DNA of 64,000 nucleotides from Rs1 sp029027825 (GTDB taxonomy: Bacteria; Pseudomonadota; Gammaproteobacteria; Pseudomonadales; Balneatricaceae): assembly GCA_029027825.1 (NCBI GenBank), contig CP093399.1, positions 1,736,001 through 1,800,000 of the forward strand, in the 5' to 3' direction. The notes under the pieces are model-generated. The model was not told the DNA's origin. It was given only the letters and a program-made list of their open reading frames with translations, and ran no database searches. This document shows, piece by piece, positions 9,810-19,244 of the stretch; within the stretch, counting starts at the first letter, position 1; every line of letters starts with the position of its first letter. A program made the translations under genes and the position numbers.

Positions 9810-12800
9810 CTATGAAGAGCTATCTGCATCATCCACGCTTAGCGTCGCTAAGGGCGCATTTTCGCCGGCGTTTTCATAGACGTTTAAGCTACCCTGAATA
9901 ATCCATTGCAGGGCGGAAATGCCAATACCAGCGGTGTAAGGTGCACCGATAAAACTGTATTCGCCATTCAAGTCTGCGCTATTACTAGAAGTATGAAAAA
10001 CCGCAGCGTTTTTTAAATAAGTCACTGCTCCTGTCTCTTTATTAACGTCAATTGAAAACAGATCCGAGAGAACATATGTCTCTGAGGTAGCTATTCCTAC
10101 CCCGTTTTCATAAATATATAGTAAGCCGTTATTTAAATAAATAGCGTAATCTATGGCCTCATAAGAGGTTGCCGTTGTGGCTTCGCCCCGTTTATTTAGC
10201 CCCCACATACCTGCATTGCCTTGGCCTTGTTGTTTAAAGGCAACCTGTATTCCCTCACTTACCAGCTCACTGTTAGCACTGGTTATTGTGGTGCTCCAGT
10301 CAGTTGTCCCTTTTTTTAAAACAGTACCGGCAATCGAAATATCTACTTCACTCGTTTCTCCGATGATTTGCGGCGTTATAATTGGCGATACTTGCTCCCC
10401 CAAGTTATCCACTACGATTAAATTTTTAGGGCTTAGATTGGTGACGACCTTAAAGGAGACGACTTCTTCATAAGTATTATTGTAATCATCTGTCACTTTA
10501 ATACGGACGCTGTAATGCTCTTTTGTAGCAAGTAGCGGATTGGCAGTGAGGATGATTTGATTATTATCGTCACCGCCAATAGTAACCGCGTTATTATCAC
10601 TATCTCCCTCGCCGTCGACTAACGAGTAGGTCCACGAAGTACTATCTGCATCTTGCACATCTAGGATGAGGATGGTTTCGTTAGCGCCTGCGTTTTCATA
10701 AATAAGCAATGGGTCACGGCTACCAAATTGCAGACCAGAAATACCTATCCCAGTGCTAAAAGGTGTGCCAATAAACTGATATTCTTCATTGAGGTCTGCG
10801 GCAATCGCAGAGGTATAAAAAGTGCTACCATTTATTAAATATGTGACAGCCCCTGTGTCTTTATTTATGTCGATCGAAAATGCATCCGATAAAGCATAAG
10901 CCCCAGTCGTATAAACCCCTACCCCATTTTCATAGATACGCAAAGAGCCATTATATAAGTAGATTGCATAATCGATGACTTTGTAAGACGGGGAGGTATA
11001 TGTCTCTGCTGCTATATTCAATCCCCACATGCCGGCATTTCCAGAGCCTTGTTGTTGAAATTCAACCGACACTCCCCTGCTTGCTAGTACACTATTTTCA
11101 CTGTTTACTGTGGTTCTCCAATTAGCGGCCCCCACTTGCAAAATAGTTCCTAAGGTAGTTATATCTACTTCATTAAATTCACCGGCTATTTCAGGGGCCG
11201 CTATAGGGGTAATTAATGCACCTGAACTGTCTTTCAGCAGTAGGTCTATCGGCGCTTGGTTAGCTGTGACCTTAAATAAAATCACCTTTTGATAGCTATT
11301 GCCGTATTCATCGATGACTTCAACCCGAACGCTATAGTTTTCTTTACTAGCAATCACTGGATTGCTGGTGAGGATAATTTCATTGTGATTAATGCCGCCA
11401 ATAATTACCGCAGCATTATCGCTATCACCTACACCGTTAACCAGTGAGTAGGTCCAAGCGTGACTATCAACATCATCCGCATCCAACATCGCTACTGTTT
11501 TGTTAACACCTTTATTCTCATATATAAATAAGCTCTCAGTGTTTCCAAAATGAAGGCAGCTAATGCCGAACCCAACAGACAACGGTGCTCCAGTGAAGTA
11601 ATATTCAGCGTTTAAATCTGCGATATTGGATGATGTATAAAAAATCACCGCGTTTTTTAAATAAGTCACTACACCCGTATCTTTATTTATATCAATAGAG
11701 AACAGATCTGATGTTAGATAAGGATCTGCTATATAGCTACTTACGCCATTCTCATAAACACGCAACGAGCCGTTGTATAAATAAATAGCGTAATCAATGA
11801 TCTTATACGATGGCGATGTGGTTATATCTGTCGATTTATTTAGGCCCCACATGCCCGCATTTCCAGCACCTTGCTGTTGAAACTCAACCCACACACCTTT
11901 GTTTGCCAGCACACTATTAGCTGTCGTTATAGTGCTCGCCCAGCTTGTTGATTGTATTTTCACAATAGTGCCTGAGGTGCTTATATCTACAGCATATATA
12001 TCACCTATGATCTCAGTGATAGTAATAGCTGAAACGATTCCACCGACACTATCTTTAACAATAATATCGATGGGTGCTTGGTTGACTTTTATTTTAAAAA
12101 CCACTACCTCTTCATGGCTATTACCGTAGTCATCAGTGACTTTAACGCGGACGCTGTAGTTTTCTTTTACAGCTATAGTTGGGTTGGCACTGAGGATTAG
12201 CTGATTATTATTAACCCCGCCAATAACCATCTCTACATTATCAGTATCGCCTTCTCCGTTGACGAGTGCATAACTCCAAGACTCGCTGTCGGCATCATCC
12301 GCACTTAATATTGCCACCGTTTGATTAGCACCTGAATTTTCATAGATAACCAAGGTATCTCGACTGCCAAATTGAAGAGCCGTAATCCCAATACCTGGAG
12401 TAAATGGCGCACCTGTAAAGCTGTACTGGGCATTTAGATTAGCGATGTTAGCAGACGTATAAAAAATTTCGCCATTTTTTAAGTATGTCACCAAACCAGT
12501 GTCTTGCTGGATATCTATCGAGAAGGTATCCGAAAGCACATAGGGGATTGAGGTATAAATACCCGCGCCATTTTCATAGACATGCATAATGCCATTGGAT
12601 ATATATATCGCGTAGTCAATGACCTGATAAGAGGTAGTGGTATTTTCTTGTCCTGATTGGTTTAACCCCCACATCCCCGCATTACCAGTGCCTAGCTGTT
12701 GGAACTCAGCCCGTACTCCTTCATAAGCTAAGACACTTTTAGCAGTGGTTATGGTCGTCCCCCAATTTGCAGACCCTGCATGCAAAATAGTACCCGCAGT

Positions 12801-13640
12801 GCTCAGATCTACTTCATTCGTTTCACCTATGAATTCGGGCACTATAATTGAAGTGACTTTTGCTTGCGAACTTGCCTTAACGATAAGCATATCGGGCGCT
12901 AAATTAACTAAAATCGGAATTTGATGACCGGTTGTTGCACCATCATTATCAACAACAGTGAGGCTGACAGTGTCTGTGAGATTATGACCATTAGAGGTAT
13001 ATATTATGTCACCGGTAGTACTGTCTAAGCTCACTGCCCCATGCAATGCAGTAACACTACTTAATAAATAATCGATACCTTCATCATCTTTTACACTGCC
13101 AACAGTATGCGCTATTTGATTACCGACAGAGATAACAACGTAATTATTATCAACATCTCGTAAGGTGATGGTTGGCAACTCATTGACATTTTCAACACTG
13201 ATAGTGAAAAGTGCTTTTTCACTACTGCCATCGCTAGAGGTCGCGGTGATTTCAATCTGGTGACTAGATGCGCTTTCATAATCTAATCGATTAGCCAAAG
13301 TGACTATGCCGGTATTACTATTAATAGCGAACAAGTTATCTGGATTAATCGTCAGGCTATAAACAATACTGTCGATATCAATGGCTAGCGCTGTAATGCC
13401 GACAGCGGCATTGATGGCGAGGTCCTCTGCTACCACATTGGCTTGGTCATCAATATCAGTGACGATACCCACTGCGCCATTTATACTGGTTGCTGTCATC
13501 CACTGGGTATCGATATTACCCGCTAAGTCTGTTGTTTTAACTTGTATTTGACCATCGCTGTTTCTGTCGCTGCTGCCAATGTGAAAGATGAGCCTATACC
13601 TAGAACCCAAGACGCCCCAAAATCTAATGAGTACACCCAT
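9810..13640 (-). CDS. Adhesin fragment 2: cadherin domain and four tandem repeats
   Basis: A 1,276-codon open frame whose first ~20 codons are an out-of-frame read of the preceding fragment; meaningful sequence begins at about SDGQIQVKTTDLAGN. A cadherin-like segment (DIDSIVYSLTINPDNLFAIN) and a VCBS-like one (VSLTVVDNDGATTGH) precede four repeats, each starting with a variant of EIxGExxEVDISTxGT. The repeats are not identical at DNA level, so they are old. The start codon is probably not used, because the natural start lies in fragment 1. Confidence 0.6.
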   Translation of the reverse strand: MGVLIRFWGVLGSRYRLIFHIGSSDRNSDGQIQVKTTDLAGNIDTQWMTATSINGAVGIVTDIDDQANVVAEDLAINAAVGITALAIDIDSIVYSLTINPDNLFAINSNTGIVTLANRLDYESASSHQIEITATSSDGSSEKALFTISVENVNELPTITLRDVDNNYVVISVGNQIAHTVGSVKDDEGIDYLLSSVTALHGAVSLDSTTGDIIYTSNGHNLTDTVSLTVVDNDGATTGHQIPILVNLAPDMLIVKASSQAKVTSIIVPEFIGETNEVDLSTAGTILHAGSANWGTTITTAKSVLAYEGVRAEFQQLGTGNAGMWGLNQSGQENTTTSYQVIDYAIYISNGIMHVYENGAGIYTSIPYVLSDTFSIDIQQDTGLVTYLKNGEIFYTSANIANLNAQYSFTGAPFTPGIGITALQFGSRDTLVIYENSGANQTVAILSADDADSESWSYALVNGEGDTDNVEMVIGGVNNNQLILSANPTIAVKENYSVRVKVTDDYGNSHEEVVVFKIKVNQAPIDIIVKDSVGGIVSAITITEIIGDIYAVDISTSGTIVKIQSTSWASTITTANSVLANKGVWVEFQQQGAGNAGMWGLNKSTDITTSPSYKIIDYAIYLYNGSLRVYENGVSSYIADPYLTSDLFSIDINKDTGVVTYLKNAVIFYTSSNIADLNAEYYFTGAPLSVGFGISCLHFGNTESLFIYENKGVNKTVAMLDADDVDSHAWTYSLVNGVGDSDNAAVIIGGINHNEIILTSNPVIASKENYSVRVEVIDEYGNSYQKVILFKVTANQAPIDLLLKDSSGALITPIAAPEIAGEFNEVDITTLGTILQVGAANWRTTVNSENSVLASRGVSVEFQQQGSGNAGMWGLNIAAETYTSPSYKVIDYAIYLYNGSLRIYENGVGVYTTGAYALSDAFSIDINKDTGAVTYLINGSTFYTSAIAADLNEEYQFIGTPFSTGIGISGLQFGSRDPLLIYENAGANETILILDVQDADSTSWTYSLVDGEGDSDNNAVTIGGDDNNQIILTANPLLATKEHYSVRIKVTDDYNNTYEEVVSFKVVTNLSPKNLIVVDNLGEQVSPIITPQIIGETSEVDISIAGTVLKKGTTDWSTTITSANSELVSEGIQVAFKQQGQGNAGMWGLNKRGEATTATSYEAIDYAIYLNNGLLYIYENGVGIATSETYVLSDLFSIDVNKETGAVTYLKNAAVFHTSSNSADLNGEYSFIGAPYTAGIGISALQWIIQGSLNVYENAGENAPLATLSVDDADSSS

Positions 13641-14383
13641 ATTGAATCAACTTCTAAACCTATTAGATTAACTTGAGGGTCTGAGGTGATGGCATCAGTG
13701 TCACTTACCCCGCCATCATTGTTTAGTTGCAGAGATATTTTATTGGCAAAAACATCAGCTATAATTTTTTTACTATTTATTGGAGAGAAGTTGGTTCGGG
13801 GATCGTAAAATGCTTGATCATTGTTTACGAGTGCATTGAATATTTTTTTATACTTAAAAAAATCATCCCGATAGTTCGAGTAACTAAATTGACTAGCCAG
13901 TAAACCGCCAGTGCTATTAAACGACTCTTTATCTGAGACACTAAACAGATCAGATAGTATTGTTTCACTCAGTCTTATTGTACGGCCATTTAAACTTTGG
14001 CTATTAACTCGATAAGCCTCTTTAAAGCCTCCCTCATCGGACAGTTCTATATCTGTTGTAGCAAGATCATCAGCACTTAAAGTGTTATCAGCAATATCTG
14101 ACGACTGCAGAGGTTCACTAGCTCTGCTAATTTTTTCATTGGCAGCTAATTTTATAAAGCCGTCTTTTTCATACGTCCAGCTCTCTGAGAAATTTAACCT
14201 GACACGATGACTGTCAGTGGTACTGATCTTAGATACGGATTGCTGATAAGTAATGTAAACATCTTCATCATAAATAAAGTCGTTGAGTTTTAGTAAATGT
14301 TCAGCTTTGTCGTCATCATTTTCCTTATCAATAGCATAAACAGCGCCCGTCAGCGTACCAACTGCCGCTATGATATTAGACAT
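13523..14383 (-). CDS. Adhesin fragment 1: N-terminal retention-module-like region
   Basis: 286 codons with the natural ATG of the adhesin. VGTLTGAVYAID followed by a leucine/asparagine-rich stretch and DEDVYIT resembles retention modules of LapA-type adhesins, which hold the protein in the outer-membrane pore. No classical signal peptide is present, as expected for type I secretion. After GSSFTLAA the frame runs into unrelated residues (TETAMVKYK) and stops, marking the frameshift. The next fragment resumes the expected Ig-like sequence in the -1 frame. Confidence 0.6.
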   Translation of the reverse strand: MSNIIAAVGTLTGAVYAIDKENDDDKAEHLLKLNDFIYDEDVYITYQQSVSKISTTDSHRVRLNFSESWTYEKDGFIKLAANEKISRASEPLQSSDIADNTLSADDLATTDIELSDEGGFKEAYRVNSQSLNGRTIRLSETILSDLFSVSDKESFNSTGGLLASQFSYSNYRDDFFKYKKIFNALVNNDQAFYDPRTNFSPINSKKIIADVFANKISLQLNNDGGVSDTDAITSDPQVNLIGLEVDSIWVYSLDFGASWVLGIGSSFTLAAATETAMVKYKLKQQT

Positions 14384-14674
14384 ACATTACCCCAAAGATA
14401 TTTTTATTTTTATTGGTATTTTTGACGCAAGCAACCACAAATCATGCCACTAGGTCAATTTATCTCTAAGATAATACATTGTTTTTGTAGAGAAAATATA
14501 AAATATATTGGAAAAATTCCTATAAATGCACTTTAGTCCGCTAACAATAGGTAGGGAACGACTACCTCGGGTACTCCACCGAGGCATTCAAAAGCCTTAA
14601 CATGGCCGTCAATCCAGTAAGTTTTACGTTAGATCCGCATTGCTTTCACAATGCTATGTCGAAGGTATGACGAA

Positions 14675-15221
14675 GGTATGTTGCAGGTATAGTTACTCGT
14701 GCCCTGCACGGTCACAAAGATCTCTGCAAAGCAAATCTCTCCCGTATCAGGTGAACGATCGGGACAGTGTCAGCGCTGTAGTCCACAAACAGTTTCTCAC
14801 CTGCTTGTGTACATGGCGCACAGAACGCTGCTGTGACTTAAACCAACGACGGTAATTGTGACAGCTGATACCCGGCACTGCGGTGTGCTTGTTGGTACTC
14901 TCCCATAACAGCTGCTTGGTCACTCCTTTGTATTTAAGCTCTTGATGGATCGCAGGGTAACCAGTCGCGATACGCCCGAAGCGCCACTGGCTTTAGGTCG
15001 AGATAGAGATGGAGGGAATAATAGTTTCTCTAAATCACTGTCACTCATCTCGGAGGATAAAGGTCATGAAATGCCTAAGTCAGAGGCACGTTTTGTGTAG
15101 ACGGACACAGAGCCAACCGCGATATTTAAGCGACTAGAATTTTACGATGACTAAGATTCGCCGCAAATTTGAGGCGAAGAATTTCTTTGATTTGACGCAT
15201 AACTAATCTCTTGTTTGGCAT
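14675..15221 (-). pseudogene. IS21-family IstA transposase relic
   Basis: From the CAT at 15219-15221 the minus strand reads MPNKRLVMRQIKEILRLKFA, then SLNIAVGSVSVYTKRASDLG, and later in other frames AIHQELKYKGVTKQLLWE and VPIVHLI..EEICFAEIF, the order found in IS21 IstA. Several frameshifts, stops and deletions break it, and the C-terminal half and IstB are missing. The rest of 14384-15419 holds no gene I can support. Confidence 0.75.
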
Positions 15222-15419
15222 TGTAATCTCCGAGTTAAAGACTCTGATAATACAACGCTAAAAGTAATTGAAATTAATGCGTAGAAAAAGCTTCTGCGAA
15301 AACGTGATCACTCTCTGCAACTGCTGCGCTAACTACCAGCAAGTGTCACAGTTTCAATCGTAGCGAGTGATAATTTTGTATTGCAGAAGGTGATTATTTT
15401 GGTCCGCAGAATCTAACAA

Positions 15420-16469
15420 TCAAGCACTATCACGAGTGATCAATTCAAAACCTAGGTCCAATGTTTTCGACATGTTGGGCCGGCCCTTTAGGGTATTTAT
15501 CAGCAGCGCTGCAGCACTGCTACCAATCTCATACAGTGGCGTTCTGATGGTTGTCAGGGACGGGTTAATAGAAGCCGATGCATCCAAATCGTTGAAACCG
15601 GCGATGGCAATTTGCTCGGGGATGCGTAATTTTCGACGCTGACATTCAAAAATAGCACCGTAAGCTAAATCGTCATTGTTACAAAAAATCGCATCGACGT
15701 CAGGCTGATTAGCCAATAGATCAGCCAACAACTGTCCGCCAAGTTTTACGTCTGATGGAGTCGTGGTGGTCAATATATACTTATCAGTCTCTAGACCAGA
15801 GGCTGCTAGCTTCGATATGAAACCTCGCATACGTCGCTGGGATCTAAAATCCATTTGCGCGCCGATAAAGCCGATATTGCGATAGCCTTGCCCGATCAGA
15901 TACTGTGCCATAGAGGCTCCTGCGTCGAAGTGAGAAAAGCCGACACTCATATCTATGACCTCACCCGTGCCCACTTCCATTATTTGCACCAACGGAATAT
16001 TCGCAGACAATAACATTGATTTAGAGCGCTCAGTAATATCTAACCCAGTAGTAATGATACCGTCGGGGTGCTGGGCTAATAATTTGGCAATTACCTTCTC
16101 TTCATTTTGCAGCGAATAATAAGTGTTAGCAAATAACACTTCATAATTATGCCCCGTGGTTTGATCGTAAATACCTTTCAACACATTGCTAAAGACGGTG
16201 TTTGAAATGGTGGGAATAACAACCGCCAATGTTTGGGTACTGCTGGTCGCCAGTGATCTAGCCGCTCTATTAGGTACATAATTTAGCTCGCAAATAGCCT
16301 GTTCAATACGCACGCGTAACTTGGGGTTAACTTTCTCTGGATCGTTTAACGCCCTGGACACTGTGATAGCACTGACCCCCACCACTTTGGCGACATCACT
16401 TAGAGTGACACGGCCCTTGCTACGGGAACCATTCTTACTAAGCTTATCACCTGCATTGTTTCTAATCAC
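15420..16469 (-). CDS. gntR: LacI-family repressor, GntR-type (gluconate utilisation)
   Basis: 349 residues. The N-terminal HTH (VTLSDVAKVVGVSAITVSRA, then a hinge helix ending in NYVPNRAARSLA) is followed by a periplasmic-binding-protein-like effector domain (VVIPTISNTVF, IGFIGAQMDFRS, IFCNNDDLAYGAIFECQRR, PSLTTIRTPLYEIG). It is divergent from gluconokinase, and two copies of a LacI-type palindrome lie between them, one about 72 bp upstream of this start. This fits autoregulation and gluconate-responsive repression as in E. coli GntR. Assignment to gluconate rests on the kinase neighbour. Confidence 0.88.
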   Translation of the reverse strand: MIRNNAGDKLSKNGSRSKGRVTLSDVAKVVGVSAITVSRALNDPEKVNPKLRVRIEQAICELNYVPNRAARSLATSSTQTLAVVIPTISNTVFSNVLKGIYDQTTGHNYEVLFANTYYSLQNEEKVIAKLLAQHPDGIITTGLDITERSKSMLLSANIPLVQIMEVGTGEVIDMSVGFSHFDAGASMAQYLIGQGYRNIGFIGAQMDFRSQRRMRGFISKLAASGLETDKYILTTTTPSDVKLGGQLLADLLANQPDVDAIFCNNDDLAYGAIFECQRRKLRIPEQIAIAGFNDLDASASINPSLTTIRTPLYEIGSSAAALLINTLKGRPNMSKTLDLGFELITRDSA

Positions 16470-16540
16470 TTTTCGCCATCATTTTTATGAGAATAGGAAG
16501 GAGATTAAGAATATAGTATCAATCACCTTATAGCAATATC

Positions 16541-16556
16541 ATGTTAGCGCTGTCAT
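16541..16556. promoter_or_regulatory. LacI/GntR-type operator 1
   Basis: ATGTTAGCGCTGTCAT, a near-palindrome centred on AGCGCT with TGTTAGC/GCTGTCA half-sites, of the LacI-family class. An almost identical site lies at 16640-16655. Being 72 bp from the repressor start, it could serve autoregulation. Confidence 0.75.
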
Positions 16557-16639
16557 TCATCTGTAATTATTCTTGACTCACCTACTTCACAGATAGTAAC
16601 CTGACTTGAAATGGGCTAAATTATTAGCTGGATCCAAAA

Positions 16640-16655
16640 ATGTTAGCGCTGTCTT
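16640..16655. promoter_or_regulatory. LacI/GntR-type operator 2
   Basis: ATGTTAGCGCTGTCTT, sharing 15 of 16 bases with operator 1 and about 99 bp away, a spacing that could allow looping. It lies between an upstream ATG (16606) and the start preferred for gluconokinase (16678). A TTGACT at 16573-16578 is a possible -35 for the kinase, with no clear -10. Confidence 0.75.
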
Positions 16656-16677
16656 TTATGGAGAATTCGCAAATCAT

Positions 16678-17166
16678 ATGTACATTATTGTCATGGGCGT
16701 CGCTGGTAGTGGTAAGAGTACCGTTGGTAAAAAATTAGCTGATTTACTTAGGGTCGATTTTTTAGAGGGTGATGATTTCCACCCGCGTGAAAATGTATCC
16801 CTGATGAGTGCCGGCATACCCCTTAACGATGATAACAGAGCCCCCTGGTTAGCTACTTTAAACCATACTATCAGCGAACGTATCACACACAAAAGAGGGT
16901 TTGTACTCGCCTGCTCTGCACTAAAAAAAACCTACCGACGACAGCTTATTAACAACCTTGATAATCTAAATTTTGTCTATCTCAAAGGCAGCCGAACAGA
17001 AATACACGACCGCATGGCCGCACGTGAAAATCACTTTATGGCGCTATCACTCATTGATAGCCAATTCGATACATTGGAAGAACCCGATCAAACTGAAAAT
17101 TTGATTACAGTTTCAATCAATACTCCGGTCCATCAACTTGTGGATCAGATAGTTCAAGCCCTTTAA
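16678..17166 (+). CDS. gntK: Gluconokinase
   Basis: Phosphorylates gluconate to 6-phosphogluconate, feeding the pentose-phosphate and Entner-Doudoroff routes. The 162-residue protein begins MYIIVM directly before the P-loop GVAGSGKST, then EGDDFHP, LNDDNRAPWL, CSALKKTYRRQL and FVYLKGS, all hallmarks of the GntK/ShiK-like fold. An ATG 72 bases upstream is in frame, but using it would put operator 2 inside the coding region and add a non-conserved leader; GGAG at 16660-16663 precedes the chosen start. Divergent from the repressor and followed by a TRAP transporter that could import the sugar acid. Confidence 0.92.
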   Translation: MYIIVMGVAGSGKSTVGKKLADLLRVDFLEGDDFHPRENVSLMSAGIPLNDDNRAPWLATLNHTISERITHKRGFVLACSALKKTYRRQLINNLDNLNFVYLKGSRTEIHDRMAARENHFMALSLIDSQFDTLEEPDQTENLITVSINTPVHQLVDQIVQAL

Positions 17167-17428
17167 CCTAGATTCGGGGATTGAGTGCGAAAAAGGAGTG
17201 CACGATATTGGTGTGCATACTAGGGCAGGAAGCCCGTTGATAGTGTAATGCAGGAGCAATTACCGAGGAAATCAGAAAATTTTGTGGTCACCTTATTGGT
17301 GATGAAAATATTTTCGGGTTTACTAGATGCATCAAGAGCTTGTTCTTACTTTCTTGATTCAACTGCCGAATTTAGGTTTAATAAAAATAGGGCCCAAATC
17401 ACAAAAAAAATGCACGACTAAATAATAG

Positions 17429-18490
17429 ATGCTAATAATGAAAATAAATAAATATAAACTCTCTAAGACAGCCAGTTGTTTCTCCAAGACCCTTATCGGA
17501 TCTTTGGTGGGGATCAGTTTAATGACCAGCTCAGTATTTGCGGCTCAGTTCAACTTAAAGTTTCAATCGAGTGACAACGCTGGTAATGCCAACTATGTGC
17601 TCATGCAGGACTGGGCAAAGGGTCTCGACAAACTGACCGATGGCGTGGTCAGCATTGAAATGTTACCGGTTAACTCTATCGTTAAGCACACAGAAACACT
17701 AGAAGCGGTGGGCTCTGGCATTCTCGATGGACACGTCACTGCCACAGGTTATTTTTCAGGTAAAGATCCAGCATTTGGTTTGCTAGGTAACACTGTTGGC
17801 GCTTGGGGAGACCCGTTTGAAATGCTTGATTTCATCAATAATGGTGGCGGACGCGAGCTGTATGAAGAGCTATTAACCCCCTATGGTTTACAATTCCTTG
17901 GTGCATCTGCAACGGGCCTTGAAGCTTTCGTCTCAAAAATCCCACTTAATGGTGTCGCTGATCTTAAAGGTCTTAAGCTTAGAGCGCCCGAGGGGCTAGT
18001 TCAGGCAGTATTTGCTGCCGCTGGTGCCAGTCCTGTCAACCTACCTGGTTCTGAAGTCTATACTTCTCTAGACAAAGGCTTGATTGATGCCGCTGATTAC
18101 ACGGTTTTTTCAACCAACCAACAGCAGGGCTTGCACAAAATTGCCAAGCACCCCGTTTACCCAGGATTCCACTCAATGCCTGTGATCGAAGTATCGATGA
18201 CTAAGGCTACTTGGAATAAAATCCCCGCTGCTACTCAAAAAATCATGTTGAAGTCAGTGGAAGATTTTGCTGTTAACATGATTACCACCTTGAAAAATAA
18301 TGATATCAAAGCTGTTGCAGAAGCTAAAGCCGCTGGTGATATCACGATTCACGACTGGAGCGCAGTAGAGCGTAACAAGTTCCGTGCGATTGCCCAAAGT
18401 CAGTGGAAAATTTTTGCCAAGAAATCTCCCAACGCGCAAAAAGTATTTGATGTATTGTCCACGTACTTAGCTGATAAAGGTATGTTGTAA
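17429..18490 (+). CDS. dctP: TRAP transporter solute-binding protein (DctP family)
   Basis: Periplasmic receptor of a tripartite ATP-independent transporter. A signal peptide (SLVGISLMTSSVFA, cleavage near residue 39) precedes a DctP fold: LKFQSSDNAGNANY, WAKGLDKLTDGVVSIEMLP, LKGLKLRAPEGLVQAVFAA, GASPVNLPGSEVYTSLDKGL and DAADYTVF. The Arg in KLRAPEG is the usual carboxylate anchor, so an organic acid is the likely ligand; the gluconokinase next door suggests gluconate or a related sugar acid. No clear Shine-Dalgarno precedes either ATG (17429 or 17438). The 260 bp upstream show no copy of the LacI operator. Confidence 0.9.
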   Translation: MLIMKINKYKLSKTASCFSKTLIGSLVGISLMTSSVFAAQFNLKFQSSDNAGNANYVLMQDWAKGLDKLTDGVVSIEMLPVNSIVKHTETLEAVGSGILDGHVTATGYFSGKDPAFGLLGNTVGAWGDPFEMLDFINNGGGRELYEELLTPYGLQFLGASATGLEAFVSKIPLNGVADLKGLKLRAPEGLVQAVFAAAGASPVNLPGSEVYTSLDKGLIDAADYTVFSTNQQQGLHKIAKHPVYPGFHSMPVIEVSMTKATWNKIPAATQKIMLKSVEDFAVNMITTLKNNDIKAVAEAKAAGDITIHDWSAVERNKFRAIAQSQWKIFAKKSPNAQKVFDVLSTYLADKGML

Positions 18491-18516
18491 ATCCTCAGCT
18501 ATAGTATCAATAACAC

Positions 18517-18541
18517 AACCGGGATGGTTTATATCCCGGTT
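18517..18541 (+). terminator. Intercistronic hairpin after dctP
   Basis: Perfect 9-bp stem AACCGGGAT (517-525) / ATCCCGGTT (533-541) with a 7-base loop and no T-tract. Such hairpins often stabilise or separate the abundant binding-protein message from the permease part; that role is inferred. Confidence 0.6.
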
Positions 18542-18683
18542 GGTAGGTGTTCAATAAGCGCTACTCTTGGATGACTTGATAGTAGCTACCGACAAAATTT
18601 ACACATCATCCTTGCTCTTTTCAAGATCCGTACTCATCAATGCCATTCGATCTTCAAAGATATTAGAATACAGGCGATTAATT

Positions 18684-19244
18684 ATGAATAGCCCCAACAG
18701 CCGTGCGTTACGTGCCTCTGACAACCACGAGCCCGTTACTTTCCTCGATACGTTAATCATTAAATTCGGTGATATTTTGAGCACTGTCTTCTTGATCAGT
18801 GCCTGCATAAACATGTTTGAAATTGTCATGCGTTATGCTTTTAATGCTCCCACTATTTGGGTACACGAGACCACCACCTTATTTTGTGCGATCCTGTTTA
18901 TCTATGCAGGCAGTTATTGTCTGGCCTGTAACCGTCATATACGCATCGGTATTTTATACGATTGGGTGTCTGATGAAGTACGTCATTACCTAGATATATT
19001 TATTTCCTTTTTCGGCTTGATCTATATGTCAATACTGACTTGGGCAGCCTATGGAGTTGCACAAAAAGCACTGTTTGCTCCCTGGGGTGACTTTCGCATG
19101 GAAACCAGCGGCAGCGCATGGGATCCAGCTCTGCCTGCCCTCGTAAAATCAATGCTATTTATTGTTGTGTTACTGATGCTGTTGCAATATTTACTGCACT
19201 TGATCAAGCTCGTCACTGCGCCAAGAGGACATAAAAATGTTTGA
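18684..19244 (+). CDS. dctQ: TRAP transporter small permease (DctQ family)
   Basis: About 186 residues with four membrane segments, the small integral subunit that pairs with DctM. Family features are IVMRYAFNAPTIWVHETTTL, the conserved R-x-x-F..W..E region, and HIRIGILYDW. An in-frame TTG at 18567 would add 39 residues that do not fit the family; the ATG at 18684 gives the expected length, although its AGG is weak. It overlaps the next gene by 8 bases, so the two are translationally coupled. Confidence 0.88.
   Translation: MNSPNSRALRASDNHEPVTFLDTLIIKFGDILSTVFLISACINMFEIVMRYAFNAPTIWVHETTTLFCAILFIYAGSYCLACNRHIRIGILYDWVSDEVRHYLDIFISFFGLIYMSILTWAAYGVAQKALFAPWGDFRMETSGSAWDPALPALVKSMLFIVVLLMLLQYLLHLIKLVTAPRGHKNV

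Larger units (their letters stand above)
7260..14383 (-). pseudogene. Giant LapA-like repetitive adhesin gene, interrupted
   Basis: One ancestral reading unit of about 2,370 codons. From the N-terminus: a retention-module-like start (VGTLTGAVYAID, LLKLNDFIYDEDVYIT), a long unique region, an Ig-like segment (VYSLDFGASWVLG), a cadherin-like domain, six tandem repeats of about 200 residues, and a C-terminal region rich in DxDxDG calcium loops. Each repeat combines a jelly-roll-like part (GNAGMWGLN, IDYAIYLYNG, YENGVG, LSDxFSID) with a cadherin-like part (DDADSxSWxYSLV, YSVRxKVTDDY). Two lesions break it: a one-base frame change near 13561-13580 and a TAG at 9810-9812 where the other repeats have Trp. 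The intact form would be a type I secreted biofilm adhesin; no secretion genes lie nearby. Sequencing error or phase variation is possible for either lesion. Confidence 0.8.

Noticed and set aside
14640..14855. 71-codon plus-strand frame
   Set aside because: It is antisense to the IS21 istA relic and has no supporting signals.
5386..17377. TGATTC-R-ACTGCCGAAT shared by 5386 and 17354 as a regulator site
   Set aside because: Only two copies, with no symmetry and unrelated neighbours; perhaps a scrap of another repeat.
17167..17428. Promoter or LacI operator for the TRAP genes
   Set aside because: No copy of the operator and no convincing -35/-10 pair was found in this interval.
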